From assembly GCF_000715075.1 (NCBI RefSeq), contig NC_134096.1:65284026-65348025 (forward strand): a DNA stretch of 64,000 nucleotides, in the 5' to 3' direction. Both the position numbers and the translations under genes were made by a program. The stretch is from Nicotiana tabacum (lineage: Eukaryota > Streptophyta > Magnoliopsida > Solanales > Solanaceae). The notes beneath the pieces are model-generated. The model had not been told where the DNA came from, ran no database searches, and worked only from the letters and a program-made list of their open reading frames with translations. Within the stretch, counting starts at the first letter, position 1. Each line of letters opens with the position of its first letter. Positions 59,780 to 64,000 of the stretch are shown here, piece by piece.

Positions 59780-60880
59780 GCTTAGGGGCAAAGTAAGAGG
59801 CTTCACATTTGACAACTACTATTGCAAAGAGTTTCGCCAATCAACAAGATTTTTTCTGCTTTCATTGTGCATTACACATCTGAGTACTAAGCACCATCTG
59901 TTTGTAGAGAAGCAAATTGCAATCAAGTGAATGAAAATTTCAGCTGCCAAATCAAATTCAAGAGGGCAAATAGCCTTTAAAACGCCCATTTGACTTCCAA
60001 TTTAGTGAAAAAATCATTCCCAATCAGAAACATAAATTTTGCAAAAGGAACTAACATTACTGATCAACAATATATTCCAAGACTAATCAGAAGGTTTAAT
60101 TGCCAATAACTCTGCCTTGGTTGTATCTCCATTGGATAAATTAATCCCAATGTAAAGGCAGATATTTTACCAAACCAATCCGTTTGGGAATATAGCATTG
60201 CCTGTATAGGCATTGCATAGCTTTCCTTACTTTCAGATATTCGTCAGAATCTTGTGCTTTTTCGCTTACTAAAGGGGAAAAAAAGGAATTTTCTTTTCAT
60301 CAAACCTCCAAAAAGCAAACATGTAGAAATGATACAATAGAGTCAATCTAGAGTAATCATCGACAAATGTTGAAGCTAAGGCAGCATAGTCTTTTCTCTT
60401 GTTTGGCTTAAGATTCAAATCTGAAAAAGGAATTTAGATATTCTATAATTTGATATACAAACGATAAATGATAGCAAGGGACGCGCTTAATATATGAAGG
60501 ACAAAGGGATATGCTGTGACCTTAAAAGGCCAATGCCCAGGTCAGTTGCAAAAAGCTAAATTAGTAGTACTACAGATTTCGAGCAACTATGTGACAAGTT
60601 TTGCTCAGTGTCTTGTTAATGCATAACTATCAGCTAAGGGAAAACAGAAACATAAGAAACCAATAACACTTGCTATCTCTACAATATTTTTCAAGCAGAA
60701 GACTTACAAAATGATTTGTGATTTCACAGTATAATGCAGCAATATTCGTGGTAGTCCTTTACAGAACCATATGTATCGTTCCTGATTCCACTTGCACCTA
60801 AGGGAAGTGAAGAACTTACCATAGGATGTAGTTGTGTTCACCAAATGTGAAACATTTCGTAATGCTTTTCCATTCATGCA
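59780..60880. other. Intergenic between convergent CLE25-like and BIR2-like genes
   Basis: 3' regions of both genes; no further gene seen. Confidence 0.55.
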
Positions 60881-62058
60881 TCAAATGGGACTGCTAATAT
60901 CTTGTTTGTTAAATAGTAAGGGAAATTCGTCAAACTGTTCAGAGAAACCTCGTTCCTCAGCCATGCTCTTTAGTGATTCATAAACTTGATACATAGACCA
61001 TCTCTCCTTGGGCCGAGAAATTACACAATTGGAAGCAATTTTTAGGAATTGCACAACCTCTTCATCATGGCCCTTCCCACATATGTGCTTATCAATTGCA
61101 TCTTTAATCCAACCAGAAACAGAGAGCTGATTTACCCAGTCAACCAAATTTCCCTTAAAACCTTTGTCAGCAGTAGTGATTTCTAGAGGTCTTTGCCCAG
61201 TAGCCAACTCCAAAAGCATAACTCCGAAGCTGTAAACATCCCCTTTCAGCGAAGCCACCATTGTGCTCGAGTACTCCGGAGCAACATACCCAAACTCACC
61301 CAACTCCCCATTCACAAAACTAGTCTCTTTCGCGTCTGAAGGAGTCATCAGCCTCGCCAACCCAAAATCCATTATTCTAGCATCAAAATCTTCGTCAAGG
61401 AAAATAACATTAGAACATATGTTTTGGTGCAAGATTGGCGGATTGCAACCATGATGTAGCCAAGCAAGGCCCCTCGCAGCTCCCAAACCAATCCTAAACC
61501 TAGTCGGCCAATCCAACACACTTGCGTTCCCATTCAAGAATGAATACAAAGTACCATTTAAAAGGTGCTTATAAACCAAGAGTTTTTCCTCTTCAACAAC
61601 ACAAAACCCCAAAAGTGGCACCAAATTAGGATGCCTAACCTGTCCTAACCTATTCATCTCCATCCGAAACTGCTTCTCACTCAGCTTGCAAGTCTTAAGC
61701 CGTTTAATAGCAAGCGCAGAACCATCACGTAAAACAGCTCTAAATGTAGTCCCTGTCCTAGTCGAGTTTATCACACTCTTCATACTAAAATTATTCGTGG
61801 CAGCCAACAAGTCCGCTAACTTAACCTTCACAAGCGGTTTCTGAAACAACATAACCTGAGTAAGCCTATGAGCCCTCAACTTCTCAGCCCACCTATCCGA
61901 ATCATCTCTCCCTAACCCATAACCCATCTTCCTCCTTCTCTTCCCCGCCTTCGTAAAATACCAATACCAAGCCCCAAAACCCAACAACATAGAAGCAGCA
62001 GCACCAAAAACACCAGTAACAATAATAATAGCTAAATTTTTCTTACTTAATCCACCAC
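60881..62058 (-). pseudogene. BIR2: BIR2-like receptor pseudokinase, ectodomain missing
   Basis: The longest ATG frame (61990 to 60881, 369 codons) starts inside the membrane segment. In-frame sequence upstream to about 62058 reads CGGLSKKNLAIIIVTGVF, the conserved end of the ectodomain and start of the membrane helix, but has no ATG and meets a stop further up. Kinase domain: ATP-site Lys in ALAIKRLK; no Gly-rich loop (STRTGTTFRAV); the catalytic loop reads HQNICSNVIF where active kinases have HRD; MDFGLARL keeps DFG. This is the pattern of BIR2, a pseudokinase that restrains BAK1. The ~200-residue LRR region, normally in the same exon in Arabidopsis, is not found before 64000. Either it was lost by rearrangement or an intron places it outside the window. 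Confidence 0.8.
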
Positions 62059-62059
62059 A

Positions 62060-62459
62060 GGGAAAGGAGAAAGGAAAACATAGGTATTGACTTGAATGAT
62101 GAAGTGGAACCTTGGAATTATATATCTGGGAATTTGTAAAGTTTGTTCATTGCTATTATTACTCATGTTAGAATTAATGGAGTGGAGTCTTCGGAGAGGA
62201 TACAATATGTCCCACGTTATTTCCCGCTTTTTGTTTTTATTTCTGTTTCAGTGTGGGAATAAAATTTTATATGGCTAAGTATTGACATACCCCAATTCAA
62301 AATTTTAAGGTTGTGGGTCAAACTTGCACTACATTCATGACTCTTTTGTCTCATTTGTTAGGCTATAAGCCTATAACTAATATTTTAGTATTTGTGGTTG
62401 TGCACATAATAGTTTGATCATTAGTAATTGTAAATATAAAACTTCAGTATTTAAAGGAA
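62060..62459. other. Sequence replacing the expected BIR2 ectodomain
   Basis: No LRR-coding sequence is visible on the minus strand. AT-rich with short frames only. Confidence 0.55.
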
Positions 62460-62622
62460 AATCTTACATAAATATCCCAAATAAGTTTCAATATACCAAC
62501 ATCTAAATATTAATCATAGATTTATCAAAATTAGTCAAACACATATAAAAATTAAAAATTCAAATAATAAGGTTCTTTCTCTCTAAGAATCACACACAAA
62601 GATCTCCAACCATATTTTTAAG
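62460..62622 (+). repeat. Direct repeat R, first copy
   Basis: AATCTTACATAAATATCCCA through CCATATTTTTAAG. A copy with scattered differences lies at 63385-63549 in the same orientation. Confidence 0.85.
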
Positions 62623-62812
62623 GGAAACCACCAGCTATGTTCATTTATAAGTAGCTTAATACAAAAAATGGCCAATTCATTAAATATAACTTATATTAGC
62701 CAAATGTTATCAATATTAGCCAATTAGCTATTTGTAGCAAAAAAAGGTTAAATTTCTGCTTTCTTTTGAGTGTGTGTTATTAGAATAAATTGGGTACATC
62801 TTAAGGAGTTTG

Positions 62813-63170
62813 AATCTCAGTTTTCGGATGATTTGACAGAGTTTTAATGTGGTTTGAATTAAAAATTCGAAGTAGAAGATGAAACATGGAAAAAAAAATG
62901 ATGTGTATTACATTGTATATCATTTGTGTATCACATATGTATCATATTTGTATTAAATGTGTATTACATGTATATCCATGTATACTTGTATGTGTGCATG
63001 TATACCTCTTTGTGTGATACATGTGTCATAGAAGAATTTTTTGAACTCGATTTTAACTACGAATTTTGATACCAAATCAGTCCAAATCACCTCCAATCTT
63101 CCTCAAAATTTGTATATTGACTCATCTATATGTTTTCAATGAATTTCAACCATACCCATTGAAAGAAGTT
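62813..63170 (+). repeat. Inverted repeat, left arm (~350 bp)
   Basis: AATCTCAGTTTTCGGATGAT through CAACCATACCCATTGAAAG. The reverse complement is found at 63669-64000 with substitutions and small indels. The arm contains GTATCA/GTATTA-type short repeats. Confidence 0.9.
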
Positions 63171-63176
63171 CATTTT

Positions 63177-63365
<189 letters not shown>

Positions 63366-63384
63366 ATCACATTTGAAAATAGGG

Positions 63385-63549
63385 AATCTTACATAAATGT
63401 CCCAAATAAGTTCTAACTCACCAACCTCTAGTCATTAATCATAAACTTACCAAAACTAGCCAAGCACATATGAAAATTGAAAATCCAAATAAATAAGGTT
63501 CTTTCTCTGCAAGAATCACACGCAAATATCTCCTTCCATATTTTTAAGC
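63385..63549 (+). repeat. Direct repeat R, second copy
   Basis: Same orientation as 62460-62622; for example both contain AAGGTTCTTTCTCT. Lies between the two inverted arms. Confidence 0.85.
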
Positions 63550-63668
63550 GTGATCAGCAACATTAGATGCAAGACAGAAAGAAAAATTCATGGATGAGGT
63601 ATGAAACAAGGTGATCAAATACGAAAAATATATACAATATTCCAAGAATCTAAGCAAAAAAGGACCTT

Positions 63669-64000
63669 TTTCAATGGTTATGGTTGAAATTCATTGAAAA
63701 CATATAGATGAGTCAATGTACAAATTTTGAGGAAGATTGGAGGTGATTTGGACTGATTTCGTACCAAAATTCGTAGTTAAAATCGAATTCAAAAAATTCT
63801 TTTGCGACACATGTATCACACACAGAGGTATACATGGATATATATATGTGATACACATTTGATACAAATATGATACATATGTGATATGCAAATGATACAC
63901 AGTGTGATACACATATCATTTTTTCATGTTTCATCTTCTACTTCGAATTTTCAATTCAAGTCACATTAAAACTCTGCCAAATCATCCGAAAACTGAGATT
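63669..64000 (-). repeat. Inverted repeat, right arm (runs off window)
   Basis: Reverse complement of 62813-63170. It reaches the window end, so its true boundary and any target duplication are not visible. Confidence 0.9.

Overview
The window is nuclear DNA of a flowering plant, almost certainly a Solanaceae species and probably Nicotiana. The evidence is the mix of long chromovirus LTRs, an Athila-type element, Stowaway and hAT MITEs, and fragments that look like the Solanaceae TS SINE and Au SINE. The genes are split by GT-AG introns and have plant-specific architectures.

Layout. Bases 1-34692 are repeat-rich and almost entirely nested LTR retrotransposons. Element A (plus strand, only the last 1480 bp of an LTR visible) sits inside the 3' LTR of element B (minus strand, to 10680). 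B sits inside the gag region of element C (plus strand, 10681-18132). C in turn abuts a ~150-bp tandem repeat array. The same array (18133-18456 and 30755-31640) is split by a 12.3-kb Athila-type element D (18457-30754, minus strand) with a perfect ATGAC target-site duplication. A complete solo LTR with a perfect CTTTA duplication follows (31836-34692). All the retrotransposon open reading frames are broken.

Bases 34.7-44 kb are transitional: a small gene-like fragment with one internal stop (34806-35003), a decayed FAR1/Mutator-type transposase gene (35693-38044, minus), then AT-rich intergenic DNA with several MITEs.

Bases 44-62 kb are the gene island. It holds a prolyl 4-hydroxylase with a C-terminal ShKT domain (8 exons), a plastid-type RsmD-like rRNA methyltransferase (9 exons), a CLE25-like peptide precursor (2 exons) and, convergent with the last, the C-terminal half of a BIR2-like receptor pseudokinase. 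From memory the order matches Arabidopsis At3g28450 (BIR2) - At3g28455 (CLE25) - At3g28460 (methyltransferase) - At3g28480/90 (P4H), so this looks like an old conserved microsyntenic block. Two oddities stand out. The CLE box carries Trp and Glu where Pro4 and Gly6 are expected. The BIR2 copy has lost, or is separated from, its LRR ectodomain.

Bases 62.1-64 kb contain a ~165-bp direct repeat and two ~330-350-bp inverted arms around a ~175-bp (TA)n tract, a fold-back-like structure next to the BIR2 breakpoint. The genes do not form a pathway. Only CLE25 (ligand) and BIR2 (receptor-kinase co-regulator) belong to the same broad class of peptide/receptor signalling.
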